Notes: a model not told the origin generated them from the sequence alone. A stretch of 64,000 nucleotides of DNA from CAVYXZ01 sp965223835 (GCA_965223835.1 CBDCXQ010000001.1:2604001-2668000); one strand, 5' to 3'; shown: positions 43,986-53,528, numbered from the stretch's first letter. Program-made: numbers and translations.

Positions 43986-45695
43986 ATGACCGATAGTTTT
44001 TACATGAATATGCATATCAAAGATCGCTACCATCTGGAAGAACGGATTGGTATCGGTGGCATGGCCCGCGTCTATAAAGCCCAGGATACCAACCTCGACC
44101 GCCCCGTCGCTATCAAAATCTTACATGACCATCTCTCTTCAGAGCCGACATTTGAGCAACGTTTCATACGGGAAGCCAAGTTTGTCGCCAGCTTTAATCA
44201 TCCCAATATCGTACAAATTTATGATTTTGACGTCATCGAAAACAATGACAGCAACGTTTATTACATGGTGATGCCATTATTGACTGGCAACACCCTGAAA
44301 GACATCCTCGAAGAACTCGCGGTTGAAGGCGAACGATTGCCCTACGCACGGGTTATCGAGATTTTTAAAGATATTTGCGGTGCCCTCAGCTATGCACACA
44401 GTCATGGTATGGTTCACCGCGATGTCAAACCGGCCAACATCATTTTTGATAGCCATGATCGTGCAGTCCTAACTGATTTTGGCATTGCCCGCCTGGCTGA
44501 AGGCAGCAGCCTGACCCAGGAAGGGGTGACAACCGGAACCCCGGCCTATATGTCACCTGAGCAAGTGAGTAGCGCTCCGGTTGATGCGCGAAGTGACATT
44601 TACGCGCTGGGAATTATTTTGTTTGAGATGCTCGCCGGCACCGTGCCATTCAGCGATAATAGCGGCGTGTCGACAATGTTGAAGCATGTTCAGTCACCGG
44701 TGCCCCGCCTTTCAGAATTTGTCCCCGATGCCAATCCTCGTCTCGATCTGCTATTGCAGCGCGCACTGGCAAAACGACCCGAAGATCGATTTGCATCGGT
44801 CAATGATATGGTCGGCACCCTGGAGGCGGTGCTCACTGATAAACCAGAATCGCCCTTGCTCCAGGCAGTAATCGTCAATCCCCCTCCTGCTATCAAACAC
44901 CCCAGTGAAACGCTTATTCTGGATACACCCGATACAATTGAAAAACAATCACCGACGCAACCCCAATCGCCATTACTCATATTGACGCTGGGAATTGGCG
45001 TCATTGCGTTATTTGCCATTTTGGCACTGTTTGCACGACCACCAGCAGCACCGATCATCGAGGGTGTGCCCAGCATGACCGACGATTCAGGCGTTTACAC
45101 CTATTTCGAATTCGAACCAGGCGACTCAGCCAACGGTTTCTGGCCTTTAGGGCAAAACGGATCGGTTACTCGAGAAATAACTGAAGATGGCTTCTATCGC
45201 TTTGGCAATGAACGGACCAGCATTGCTGCCACCAGTATGCTGGAAGGTGCGACTTATGATGATAGCATCATTACAATTAGGGGTCGCTTGGAACCAGACA
45301 GCGCGACTGCCAGCGCCTTTGGCATCGTCTTTCGCTACGTAGACGCCAATAATTATTATGTCTTTGCCATCGATGGTTCACAGCGCTTTAGCATCTGGGT
45401 GCGGGAAAATGGACAGTGGCAAGAGTTGCGTAATACTGACGAAAGCTGGACGCCGGCTGATATTATTGAACCACTGGGCAGCACCAATGAACTACGTATT
45501 GTGGTTCATGACGATCACCTGATAGGATTCGTAAATGGTGAAGTCGTGGCCGATGTCTTCGATGCGACACTGGCCGAGGGTCAGGTTGGCCTGTACCTGG
45601 CAACCACCAGCAGTGGTTCAGCGAGCAGTTTGATCGACTCTTACCTCATCGAAAGCGACACTATTGATGCGCCGTCAATGACCGCCGACCAATAA
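43986..45695 (+). CDS. Membrane Ser/Thr protein kinase with external concanavalin-like sensor domain
   Basis: This 569-residue protein has a PknB-type kinase domain (~14-270) with all key motifs: GIGGMARVYKA, VAIKIL, HRDVKPANI, DFGIAR and GTPAYMSPEQ. A single membrane segment follows at ~330-350 (LLILTLGIGVIALFAILALFA). The external ~210 residues resemble the concanavalin/DUF1080-like fold (ITIRGRLEPDSATASAFGIV; GQVGLYLATTSSGSASSLID), which binds sugars in other proteins. It could sense cell-wall or environmental glycans. The ribosome site before ATG 43986 is weak. Its stop TAA directly abuts that of the convergent kinase gene. Confidence 0.9.
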   Translation: MTDSFYMNMHIKDRYHLEERIGIGGMARVYKAQDTNLDRPVAIKILHDHLSSEPTFEQRFIREAKFVASFNHPNIVQIYDFDVIENNDSNVYYMVMPLLTGNTLKDILEELAVEGERLPYARVIEIFKDICGALSYAHSHGMVHRDVKPANIIFDSHDRAVLTDFGIARLAEGSSLTQEGVTTGTPAYMSPEQVSSAPVDARSDIYALGIILFEMLAGTVPFSDNSGVSTMLKHVQSPVPRLSEFVPDANPRLDLLLQRALAKRPEDRFASVNDMVGTLEAVLTDKPESPLLQAVIVNPPPAIKHPSETLILDTPDTIEKQSPTQPQSPLLILTLGIGVIALFAILALFARPPAAPIIEGVPSMTDDSGVYTYFEFEPGDSANGFWPLGQNGSVTREITEDGFYRFGNERTSIAATSMLEGATYDDSIITIRGRLEPDSATASAFGIVFRYVDANNYYVFAIDGSQRFSIWVRENGQWQELRNTDESWTPADIIEPLGSTNELRIVVHDDHLIGFVNGEVVADVFDATLAEGQVGLYLATTSSGSASSLIDSYLIESDTIDAPSMTADQ

Positions 45696-46961
45696 TCACC
45701 CACCATTCCAGGCCCGAAAAACAACAATGTAGAGCGGGATTAAGCCAAACACGGCAATCAGCGCCAGAATCGCCAGCGCAATCGTCACCACATCGAGTCC
45801 GCTTCCCGAAGCAGACTGTTGTTGATAGCTGGGTGGCACAACTGGTTGACTGCTGCCACTGGCCTCCCAGGGTGGTGTCACACCTGAGTCGCTAAGCGCG
45901 GGCCTCGCTGTTGCGCGATAGTCAACTGGCTGCGGCGCAACGGGGGCCGGGCCAAATCTTTGTGTGGGCACACCCGGGTTGACGCCGGGCGATAAGGGTT
46001 GGCTGGGTGCAGGTGGTATTGGCCGTGAACTACCCAGGGTTGGGGCAGGTTGCCGGTAAACCGGTGGCGGTGGAATCGCAGGTTCAGGTCGATCAGGCGC
46101 CACAGGTTGATTGTTCGCAGCGGTATGTGCTTGACTACGATCGCGATAGGCACGCAGAATCTGTCCCAACTGGTCCGCCATCCGATAACGAGCCGCCGGA
46201 TCTTTACTCATCACTTTATGAATAATTCGCGCCAGACTCTCCGGCACATTCGGATTAAACTCCGACGCGAGCGGGATGGGTTCGCGCAGGTGCGCCATCG
46301 CCAATTCCTGATTATTAGCCCCTTGATAAGGCAAGCGTCCAGTAAGCATTTCGAATACCACAATGCCAATGGCGTACACATCAGACGCGGCTGTCGGTTT
46401 CTCGCCTCGAGCCTGCTCTGGCGCAAAATAATGCGGGCTTCCCCAGACAATATCCTGGCGTTGGGTTGGCTGGGTATCCGTCAAGGCCTGCGCAATCCCA
46501 AAGTCTGTTACTTTGACGCGGAAATCTTTGGTGATCAGAATATTCTGCGGCTTGACATCAGCATGAACCAGTTGGGCGCGATGAGCAAAGCCAATCCCTG
46601 CACAAATCTGGATTGCCAGGTCAAGACTCTGCTCGATTGACAGGCGGCCATCTGCCCGGATAATCTTTTTCAAATCCTGGCCTTCAACGTATTCCATCAC
46701 CATATAATGCGTTTGGCCTTCGTTGCCAACATCGTGCACCGTGACAATATTGGGATGGGACAAATTAGCAATCGATCTGGCTTCATTGCGAAACTTGGAT
46801 ACAAACATTGGGTCCGTCGTCAGCCGGGGCCGCAACACTTTGACCGCGACGGTTCGGCCTAAATATAGATCAACCGATTTATAAATTACGGCCATACCAC
46901 CGGAACCCTGTTGGGCTACCAAACGATAACGACCATTCAAAACCGTGTCACCATTACTCAT
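45696..46961 (-). CDS. Membrane Ser/Thr protein kinase (tail-anchored, HAD-type catalytic loop)
   Basis: This 421-residue protein has a PknB-type kinase domain (~10-270; QGSGGMAVIYKS, VAVKVL, DFGIAQ, SPHYFAPEQARG). A Pro/Gln-rich linker (~275-380) leads to one C-terminal membrane segment (VVTIALAILALIAVFGLIPL) with almost nothing outside, so it has no external sensor. The catalytic loop reads VHADVKPQN: the Arg of HRD is Ala134, making it a non-RD kinase, usually meaning no activation-loop phosphate control. It lies 20 bases after dgt and is likely in its operon. Confidence 0.9.
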   Translation of the reverse strand: MSNGDTVLNGRYRLVAQQGSGGMAVIYKSVDLYLGRTVAVKVLRPRLTTDPMFVSKFRNEARSIANLSHPNIVTVHDVGNEGQTHYMVMEYVEGQDLKKIIRADGRLSIEQSLDLAIQICAGIGFAHRAQLVHADVKPQNILITKDFRVKVTDFGIAQALTDTQPTQRQDIVWGSPHYFAPEQARGEKPTAASDVYAIGIVVFEMLTGRLPYQGANNQELAMAHLREPIPLASEFNPNVPESLARIIHKVMSKDPAARYRMADQLGQILRAYRDRSQAHTAANNQPVAPDRPEPAIPPPPVYRQPAPTLGSSRPIPPAPSQPLSPGVNPGVPTQRFGPAPVAPQPVDYRATARPALSDSGVTPPWEASGSSQPVVPPSYQQQSASGSGLDVVTIALAILALIAVFGLIPLYIVVFRAWNGG

Positions 46962-46981
46962 AAATCGTTAATCCTGCTAAT

Positions 46982-48133
46982 TTACGGGAGTGTTAGCGGG
47001 TCAAATAGCCGCCGATATTCTAACAGAGCACTCCGGTCTGTCATACTGGCAATATAGTCACCAACAACGCGCTGCAATGGACCATCTACAGCTTGCTCGC
47101 GGTACTCGTCAGGTAGTTGTCGGGGTTCTGCAATGTAACTCTGGAAGATTTCGTAGATGAACTGCTCAGCGCGCCTCGCCATCCGTACCACCCGAAAATG
47201 ATGATACATATGTTCATACAAAAAATCCTTCAACGCCCGGTTCATTTGCCGCAATTCTGCACTATGCCCGACCAGGTTAGCCGAATGTCTTTGAACATCT
47301 GCGGCAGAGGCTGGTTGCAGTTCTTCAATCTGCCGGATTGAATGGGCAATGACATCACCAACCTCAATCCCAACCAGTTCTCGGATAATATGGTGGCGCG
47401 TGATTTCATCTAATACCTCCCCGCGCCAATGCAGACGGTCTCGCAGCAAACGCCAGATTTCCAATGAGTCTAGATCATTGGGCTTAAACAGACCCGCTTG
47501 CAGGCCATCATCTAGATCATGGGCGTTGTATGCCAGCTCATCGGCTATATTCGCAATTTGAGCTTCCAAACTGCCTCGCGTTTGCGCATTAAAACCCGCG
47601 ACATCACTCAAATCATATTCCGTCTCGTGTTTGGCAATCGCTTCCAGAGTCTCATACGTCAAATTCAGGCCCGGCCAATTAGGATAGCGCCGTTCTAATT
47701 TTGCGACAATGCGGTAACTCTGATGATTATGGTTAAAACCACCGGCGCTCTCAACTAACTGGTTCAGCACATTTTCGCCAGCATGACCAAATGGTGGATG
47801 TCCTAAATCGTGGGCCAGGCAAACCGCCTCAATCAGATCTTCATTAACAGCCAGCGCACGAGCCAGTGTCCGGCCTATCTGGGCAACTTCAAGCGTGTGT
47901 GTCAACCGGGTCCGATAATAGTCGCCCTCGTCATTGACAAAAACCTGGGTTTTATATTCTAAACGTCGAAAAGCTGCTGAATGGATAACTCGGTCCCGAT
48001 CACGCTGAAAGGCCGTGCGGTAATCGGGTTCATGTTCGTGATGCTGCCGCCCGCGGCTGTTGCGACTCAACAGAGCATAAGGAGCCAACCTGGTCGCCTC
48101 ATTTTGTTCAAGCTGCTGTCGATTGATATGCAT
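46982..48133 (-). CDS. dgt: Deoxyguanosinetriphosphate triphosphohydrolase-like dNTPase
   Basis: This 383-residue HD-domain enzyme splits dNTPs to deoxynucleosides and triphosphate. The N-terminal motif YRTAFQRDRDRVIHSAAFRR and the HD site RLTHTLEVAQIGRTL ... AHDLGHPPFGHAGE hold the metal ligands (His and His-Asp). Length and layout match the short, non-E. coli Dgt type. It is the first gene before the non-RD kinase. Such enzymes balance dNTP pools and can limit phage growth; here the neighbours suggest ordinary housekeeping. Confidence 0.92.
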   Translation of the reverse strand: MHINRQQLEQNEATRLAPYALLSRNSRGRQHHEHEPDYRTAFQRDRDRVIHSAAFRRLEYKTQVFVNDEGDYYRTRLTHTLEVAQIGRTLARALAVNEDLIEAVCLAHDLGHPPFGHAGENVLNQLVESAGGFNHNHQSYRIVAKLERRYPNWPGLNLTYETLEAIAKHETEYDLSDVAGFNAQTRGSLEAQIANIADELAYNAHDLDDGLQAGLFKPNDLDSLEIWRLLRDRLHWRGEVLDEITRHHIIRELVGIEVGDVIAHSIRQIEELQPASAADVQRHSANLVGHSAELRQMNRALKDFLYEHMYHHFRVVRMARRAEQFIYEIFQSYIAEPRQLPDEYREQAVDGPLQRVVGDYIASMTDRSALLEYRRLFDPLTLP

Positions 48134-48226
48134 CAGCTAACCTCACATGACCCGATTTTCTCCTCACCCCATTGTAGTAACAAACCGCCCATTGTAAAAG
48201 TTGTGACCACAAGCAGTTGGTGGATG

Positions 48227-48235
48227 TGTTATAAT
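48227..48235 (+). promoter_or_regulatory. Extended -10 promoter before the coiled-coil gene
   Basis: TGTTATAAT (48227-48235) is an extended -10 element (TGn before a perfect TATAAT) 41 bases upstream of ATG 48277. No -35 at ideal spacing is seen, which fits an extended -10 promoter. It would drive the coiled-coil and selB genes. Confidence 0.6.
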
Positions 48236-48276
48236 AGCCAAAATTTTCGCAAATTCTCCAGCTTTGGGGGACTGTA

Positions 48277-49503
48277 ATGGATATTAATCAAGCGGCCCGG
48301 ATGATTGAATGGCTTGACGAAGAACGTCGCCATGATAAAGCCATGATCGCCACTCTGGAGGAGAGACTGGCACAGCAGCAGGATAGCATTGACACCTTGT
48401 TAAAGCGGGTCAATAGTGTTGAGTCTGACCAGTCTACATTGCGAACCCAGTTCGTTCCCAACGGACACGATACCGAGGTGATTGATCAGTTGCGGAAGGA
48501 GTTTCAGAGTTTATTGGAAGGCATCGAAGCCAAACGCCTGACCGCCGAACGCGAAGCTGATCGCCGCGCTGAACTGGCCCGGGAAAACCTGGCTCGACCC
48601 TTGCACGAAGTCACTGAAAAGGTCAACCGACTCGAGCGACAGCAAACGGAACTTCCAGCCATCCAAATCGAAAATGATCGAGCTGCCGGATCAATTGCTG
48701 CCTTGCAACAACGGGTCGATGACTTATTTAAGAAGCTCGAAGAACCAGATCGGCGCCTGGCTTTTCTTGAGGAACAACGTCGCCAGGATGCACGACGTAT
48801 TTCTGAAACACAGTCTGAACTCCCCGAAGTACAAAAGCAAATTGATAGCATAAAGCCCAAAATGGAGTTGCTTGAAGATCTGGCCTTGCGAACGGAACGC
48901 CGTGTCCAGGAAGTTCAAAACGGTGAACGCGAACGTCGTGAGCAAATCCAGCAGTTTATTGATGAACAAACGCTCATTATGCAACAGCGTGATATTCAGG
49001 TTAAAAATCTGACAGAAAAATTCGGCGAACAAGACAGCGTGATGCAACGAAATATTGAACGCTTCGAAAGCTGGTCAGAAACCTATCGCGAAATGAAAAA
49101 GATTATCAATGACTTTGAGCGAATTGGTGATCGACTCGAGCGCCGCATCAATGAAGTCGCCGAAATGCAGCGCCTCAGCGAGGAGCGTTTTCGCCAGGAA
49201 TGGAACGACTGGACCTCTGAAGATCAGAAGCGCTGGAAACAATTCACGCTCTCGAATGATGAGGTCTGGCGCAGTCACGACAAAGAATTTGAGCGTTTTG
49301 TCCAGGAGATTGGCGATCTACGTGAACAGTTACCCCCCTTGCATGATGCATTAGAACGGTTGTGGAAAATGGAACGCGAACGCGCCCGTCTCTATCGTGA
49401 AGGCTACCAGGCCCTGCTGCTCGAATTCGACACAACCGGGTCACCGGTCACGCTACCCCCGGTGCATCAGGGATCCAATGGCACCAATAATAACGGCGGT
49501 TAA
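48277..49503 (+). CDS. Long coiled-coil protein of unknown function
   Basis: I do not recognise a family. The 408-residue protein lacks a signal peptide or membrane segment and is rich in Glu, Arg and Gln, with long stretches in heptad pattern from ~18 to ~375 (for example LEERLAQQQDSIDTLLKRVN; IINDFERIGDRLERRINEVA). The last ~20 residues are Pro/Asn/Gly-rich. The start is fixed by GGGGG (48266-48270) six bases before ATG. It directly abuts selB (TAA then ATG), so the two are co-transcribed, but nothing links it to selenocysteine. A structural or chromosome-organising role is possible. Confidence 0.8.
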   Translation: MDINQAARMIEWLDEERRHDKAMIATLEERLAQQQDSIDTLLKRVNSVESDQSTLRTQFVPNGHDTEVIDQLRKEFQSLLEGIEAKRLTAEREADRRAELARENLARPLHEVTEKVNRLERQQTELPAIQIENDRAAGSIAALQQRVDDLFKKLEEPDRRLAFLEEQRRQDARRISETQSELPEVQKQIDSIKPKMELLEDLALRTERRVQEVQNGERERREQIQQFIDEQTLIMQQRDIQVKNLTEKFGEQDSVMQRNIERFESWSETYREMKKIINDFERIGDRLERRINEVAEMQRLSEERFRQEWNDWTSEDQKRWKQFTLSNDEVWRSHDKEFERFVQEIGDLREQLPPLHDALERLWKMERERARLYREGYQALLLEFDTTGSPVTLPPVHQGSNGTNNNGG

Positions 49504-51375
49504 ATGCACGTCATAGGGACCGCCGGCCATGTCGATCATGGTAAGTCAACCCTCGTTCACCGCCTGACCAATATTGACCCCGACCGACTCGCGGAAGAAC
49601 AAGCCCGTGAAATGACCATCGACCTGGGCTTTGCCTGGTTCCACCTGCCCAATGGTGAGATGGTTGGCATTGTTGATGTCCCCGGACATCGCGATTTTAT
49701 TGAAAACATGCTGGCCGGTGTTGGTGGCATCCAAGCCGTTATGCTGGTCATCGCGGCTGACGAAGGTGTCATGCCCCAAACGCGGGAACATCTGGCAATT
49801 CTTGACCTGCTCGGTATTGAGAGCGGTTTGGTCGCTCTGACCAAAACTGATTTAGTTAAAGACCCTGAGTGGCTAGAATTGGTCGTCCAGGATATTGAAG
49901 AGGTTCTCAACAATACGTCGCTCCAACAGGCTCCCATCGTACCCGTATCGGCGCACACCGGTGGCGGAATTCCTGCACTTGTTGATCAGCTATCTCAAAT
50001 ACTGACGGAAACACCGGCCAACAAGGATTATAACCATCCACATCTGGCGATTGACCGCGTGTTTACTATCAGCGGCTTTGGAACCATTGTCACTGGTACC
50101 CTGTTGGGCGGCACTTTACAAGTGGGGGCCGATATTGAAATCCAGCCAACGTCCCTGCGTGGACGGATCCGTGGTCTGCAAAGTTACAAACAACAAGTTG
50201 AGGTTGCCTTACCTGGTAGTCGAGTCGCGGTTAACATTACCGGGATCGAGAAATCTGCGATAGAACGGGGCCATGTGTTGACCACACCCCATCAACAACG
50301 TGCCACCATTCTAACCGACGTCTATTTTCGCCATCTCCCAGACGCATCGCGCTCGCTAAGACACAATGCGGAGATCAAGTTCTTTGTTGGCGCTGCCGAA
50401 ACGACTGCCCGTGCCCGTTTGCTCAACACCGAGCAGTTGTTACCGGGTGAGGAAGGTTGGTTACAAGTTCGACTGGCGCAATCGTTGGCAATCACGCGAG
50501 GTGATCGCTTTATTGTCCGCTATCCCTCACCACCCGAAACCATCGGTGGCGGTGTGATTGTCAACCCACATCCGGGACGCCGCTGGAAACGATTTCAACC
50601 CCAGATCATTGAACAACTTGAATTGCAAATGCAAGGGACACCAGCCGACCGGATCACCCAGGTAGCACATCATTCTGTAGAACCGCTCAACCGTGCGGCA
50701 TTACAGCAGCAGGTCGGCCTGAATGAAACCGAACTTGAAAACGCACTCAACGATGCCATTGCCGAGAATCTCCTGCTTGAACTTTATACCCACCATTATC
50801 TTTCAGCTGCGCGCTTTGAAGGTCTACAGCAGCAAATTATCGATATACTTGCAAATTTTCATCAGCAGCAACCGTTGCGCCAGGGCATGCCCCGCGAACA
50901 AACCCGCAATCAACTGGGCGTAAAACAACCAACGTTTGTTGCGCTCATAGAAAATAACCGTGAAATTGTAGCCAAAGGCAGCTTATTATATCTAGCCGAT
51001 CACAAAGTACAATTTTCGCCCGCTCAAAAAGCCGCGATTGATCGTCTGCAACATGTGTTGCAAGCCACACCCTACACCCCACCAACCACAACTGACGCTG
51101 TTGGCATCGTTGGCGAGGACGTTTTTAATGCCCTGGTAGAAGGAGGCGATATTGTGCGCGTGCAGCCAGAAATTATTTTTTCACGCTCAGCTTATCAAGA
51201 CATGGTGACTTTTATTTTACGCTTCCTTGACGAACATGGTTCGATCAGTGCCGCTGAACTCCGTGATCATTTCCAAACCACTCGCAAGTATGCCATCGGC
51301 TTATTGGAATATCTCGACAATCTAAAGATCACGCGGCGGCAAGGTAACAGGCGGGTCCCAGGCCCTAACGCCTGA
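49504..51375 (+). CDS. selB: Selenocysteine-specific elongation factor SelB
   Basis: This 623-residue GTPase delivers selenocysteinyl-tRNA to UGA codons with a SECIS stem-loop. G1 is GTAGHVDHGKSTLVHRL at the very N-terminus, G3 is DVPGHRDFIENML, and G4 reads TKTD. Domains II/III follow to ~340, and the C-terminal winged helices (~380-620) bind the SECIS. All expected parts are present, so the organism probably makes selenoproteins. No selA, selC or selD and no recoded TGA gene lies in the window. It abuts the coiled-coil gene upstream and its stop touches the convergent murA stop (TGATCA). Confidence 0.92.
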   Translation: MHVIGTAGHVDHGKSTLVHRLTNIDPDRLAEEQAREMTIDLGFAWFHLPNGEMVGIVDVPGHRDFIENMLAGVGGIQAVMLVIAADEGVMPQTREHLAILDLLGIESGLVALTKTDLVKDPEWLELVVQDIEEVLNNTSLQQAPIVPVSAHTGGGIPALVDQLSQILTETPANKDYNHPHLAIDRVFTISGFGTIVTGTLLGGTLQVGADIEIQPTSLRGRIRGLQSYKQQVEVALPGSRVAVNITGIEKSAIERGHVLTTPHQQRATILTDVYFRHLPDASRSLRHNAEIKFFVGAAETTARARLLNTEQLLPGEEGWLQVRLAQSLAITRGDRFIVRYPSPPETIGGGVIVNPHPGRRWKRFQPQIIEQLELQMQGTPADRITQVAHHSVEPLNRAALQQQVGLNETELENALNDAIAENLLLELYTHHYLSAARFEGLQQQIIDILANFHQQQPLRQGMPREQTRNQLGVKQPTFVALIENNREIVAKGSLLYLADHKVQFSPAQKAAIDRLQHVLQATPYTPPTTTDAVGIVGEDVFNALVEGGDIVRVQPEIIFSRSAYQDMVTFILRFLDEHGSISAAELRDHFQTTRKYAIGLLEYLDNLKITRRQGNRRVPGPNA

Positions 51376-52689
51376 TCAACTTTCTGGTATAACCGTCGCG
51401 TCATCCACCGTAATACGCTCGATGACGGCACCAATAGACCGCAGCCTATCGTCAACGCGCTCATAGCCCCGGTCAATCTGCTGAACATTCGAAATACGAG
51501 TCTCGCCTTTTGCCGCCAGAGCGGCTAATAATATTGCCATTCCAGCGCGTATGTCCGGGCTGGTAATGTGCAAACCACCACGAAATACAGTTGGCCCCTG
51601 TACCAGCACACGATGGGGATCAAGCAACGTAATGCGTGCTCCCATCCGCACAAGATTATCGGCAAAAAAGAACCGACTTTCATACATCCAGTCATGGAAC
51701 ATGATTGCACCAGCACTACGCGTCGCCGCAACCAGCGCGATGCTCATCAAGTCCGGTGGAAAACCAGGCCAGGGCTGCGCCTTTACAATCGGAATCCGCC
51801 CGCCCAGATCAGGCACAATCGTCAACGACTGGCCTGCTGGCACAAAGATGTCATCAGCACGCACTTCCCAATGAATGCCCAGGCGGCCAAAAGCCAGCGC
51901 AACCATATCCAGATATTGGGGGTCAGCCTCTCGAATGAGGAGTTCACCACCCGTCACAACCGCGGCCCCAATAAAGCTGCCCACTTCCATAAAATCTGCC
52001 CCAACGCGCGCTTCACCACCGTGTAAACGGGTGACACCGGTAATCGTCAACTGATTAGAACCAACGCCTTCAATTGATGCCCCCAGTGCATTCAGCATCC
52101 CGCATAAATCTTGCACGTGCGGCTCGCTGGCGGCATTACGAATAATGGAGGTTCCATCTGCCAGCACTGCACCCATTATTGCATTTTCCGTCGCCGTGAC
52201 ACTGGCTTCGTTGAGCAGAATATTGGCCGCTTTTAAACCATCGGCCTGAATATGTAATGCGCGGCCATCAAGCTCAATCTTCGCCCCCATTTGGGTGAAC
52301 GCCTGTACATGGGTGTCCAACCGCCGTTCGCCTATCGAATCACCACCCGGTAGTGGCAAGCTGACTTCGCCAGTGCGACCTAATAAGGCACCGGCAAAAA
52401 CAACACTCGCTCTTATCTTCGTCGCCAAAGCTGGATCAAGCGCCACGCCGTTAATATTTTTAGCATGAATGCGTACTGTACCGGGTCCCTCCCAGGTAAC
52501 ATCTGCACCCAACTGCTGCATCAATTCAATCACTACGCGAACATCACCGATGTCCGGCACATTATGCAAAATCACTGGTTCACTGGTGAGCAAACAAGCT
52601 GGGAGCATCTTTGTAGCTGCATTTTTGTTACCGCTGGCTTGAATCTCACCCTGAAGGGGTTGCCCACCCTGAATGACGAACTGCTGCAT
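51376..52689 (-). CDS. murA: UDP-N-acetylglucosamine 1-carboxyvinyltransferase (MurA), Cys-to-Asp variant
   Basis: This 437-residue enzyme takes the first committed step of peptidoglycan synthesis, moving enolpyruvate from PEP to UDP-GlcNAc. Lys and Asn of SGNKNAATKMLPA (K22 region), Asp of PGFPPDLMS and Arg of DIRAGMAILLAA are conserved. The loop that carries Cys115 in E. coli reads LPGGDSIGERRLDTH, so Asp117 takes its place (codon 52339-52341), as in mycobacterial, Chlamydia and Borrelia enzymes that resist fosfomycin. Its ATG overlaps the upstream stop by one base (TAATG). Confidence 0.93.
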   Translation of the reverse strand: MQQFVIQGGQPLQGEIQASGNKNAATKMLPACLLTSEPVILHNVPDIGDVRVVIELMQQLGADVTWEGPGTVRIHAKNINGVALDPALATKIRASVVFAGALLGRTGEVSLPLPGGDSIGERRLDTHVQAFTQMGAKIELDGRALHIQADGLKAANILLNEASVTATENAIMGAVLADGTSIIRNAASEPHVQDLCGMLNALGASIEGVGSNQLTITGVTRLHGGEARVGADFMEVGSFIGAAVVTGGELLIREADPQYLDMVALAFGRLGIHWEVRADDIFVPAGQSLTIVPDLGGRIPIVKAQPWPGFPPDLMSIALVAATRSAGAIMFHDWMYESRFFFADNLVRMGARITLLDPHRVLVQGPTVFRGGLHITSPDIRAGMAILLAALAAKGETRISNVQQIDRGYERVDDRLRSIGAVIERITVDDATVIPES

Positions 52690-53528
52690 TATATTACCCT
52701 TAGCTCAACTTGATCACCGATAGCAGCCAGCAATCGCTCAGCCCCACTACCTTGATTAACCGCCAGTTCAAGCAACCCATTGCTTCCCACCAGCGCCAGC
52801 ACTTCATGGGGACCTACATCGCTATATGATTGTTTCACACCCCGAATCTCATGTCCATTCATGTTTACCACCAACCGATCAGCATATAGCTGGCGAGAAG
52901 CAGCAACTAATAAGCGCGGTTGTAAAAGTAAAGCATGCGCATCTTCCCAAATCAAATGGCCGATACTCGTCACAATATTGCCAAAATGGTCAATATTCAC
53001 GACCTCTCCACTGATTAGGTCCGGCGTAATTGCAAGCTGGGGCGCAGGTAACATTGTTACATCGTTGATCGAAGGACCAAATCTATCCAGCGCAACACCG
53101 TTGGCGAGATGAGCTGCAATCGGTGCAAAGATGTCGCGCCCATGAAAGGTCTGGCTGGTAGGCTTCAAATGAAATTCGGTCTGGCGCAGTTCAACTGCCT
53201 GAAACTGAACAACGTCAGCCAGGGCATAGGATAGCACACCATTATCTGGCGCAACAAACACATAGTCAGTCGTCTGCACCGCAATTGGCCGTCGAGCACT
53301 ACCCACACCTGGATCAACAACAACGAGAAACACAGTATTTGGTGGGAAGTAGCGGTAGGCTCCTAACAAAGCCAGAGCTGCCTGGCGAACATTCTGAGGC
53401 GCGATGGCGTGCGTCAGGTCAATAAAATCGGCATCAGGATTAAGCTGACGCATGACCGCTTTCATCACACCGACATACATGTCTTTGTTACCAAAATCGG
53501 TCAATAGCGCAATGGTTCGTGGCATCAT
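52689..53528 (-). CDS. SAM hydroxide adenosyltransferase (DUF62/fluorinase superfamily)
   Basis: This 279-residue enzyme probably splits S-adenosylmethionine with water to adenosine and methionine, like the common DUF62 members. It shows LLTDFGNKDMYVGVMKAVMR at the N-terminus, VVVDPGVGSARRPIAVQTTD (Asp and Arg of the catalytic triad), VAPDNGVLSYAL and HGRDIFAPIAAHLANG (triad His). The C-terminal domain contains INDVTMLPAPQ... and VNIDHFGNIVTSI. ATG 53528 is chosen from two adjacent ATGs because GGAG lies eight bases upstream. It overlaps the murA start, so the two are coupled; the reason for the pairing is not known. Confidence 0.9.
   Translation of the reverse strand: MMPRTIALLTDFGNKDMYVGVMKAVMRQLNPDADFIDLTHAIAPQNVRQAALALLGAYRYFPPNTVFLVVVDPGVGSARRPIAVQTTDYVFVAPDNGVLSYALADVVQFQAVELRQTEFHLKPTSQTFHGRDIFAPIAAHLANGVALDRFGPSINDVTMLPAPQLAITPDLISGEVVNIDHFGNIVTSIGHLIWEDAHALLLQPRLLVAASRQLYADRLVVNMNGHEIRGVKQSYSDVGPHEVLALVGSNGLLELAVNQGSGAERLLAAIGDQVELRVI

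Noticed and set aside
46050..46640. Open frame on the plus strand, about 196 codons
   Set aside because: It is antisense to the non-RD kinase gene, which shows all kinase motifs.
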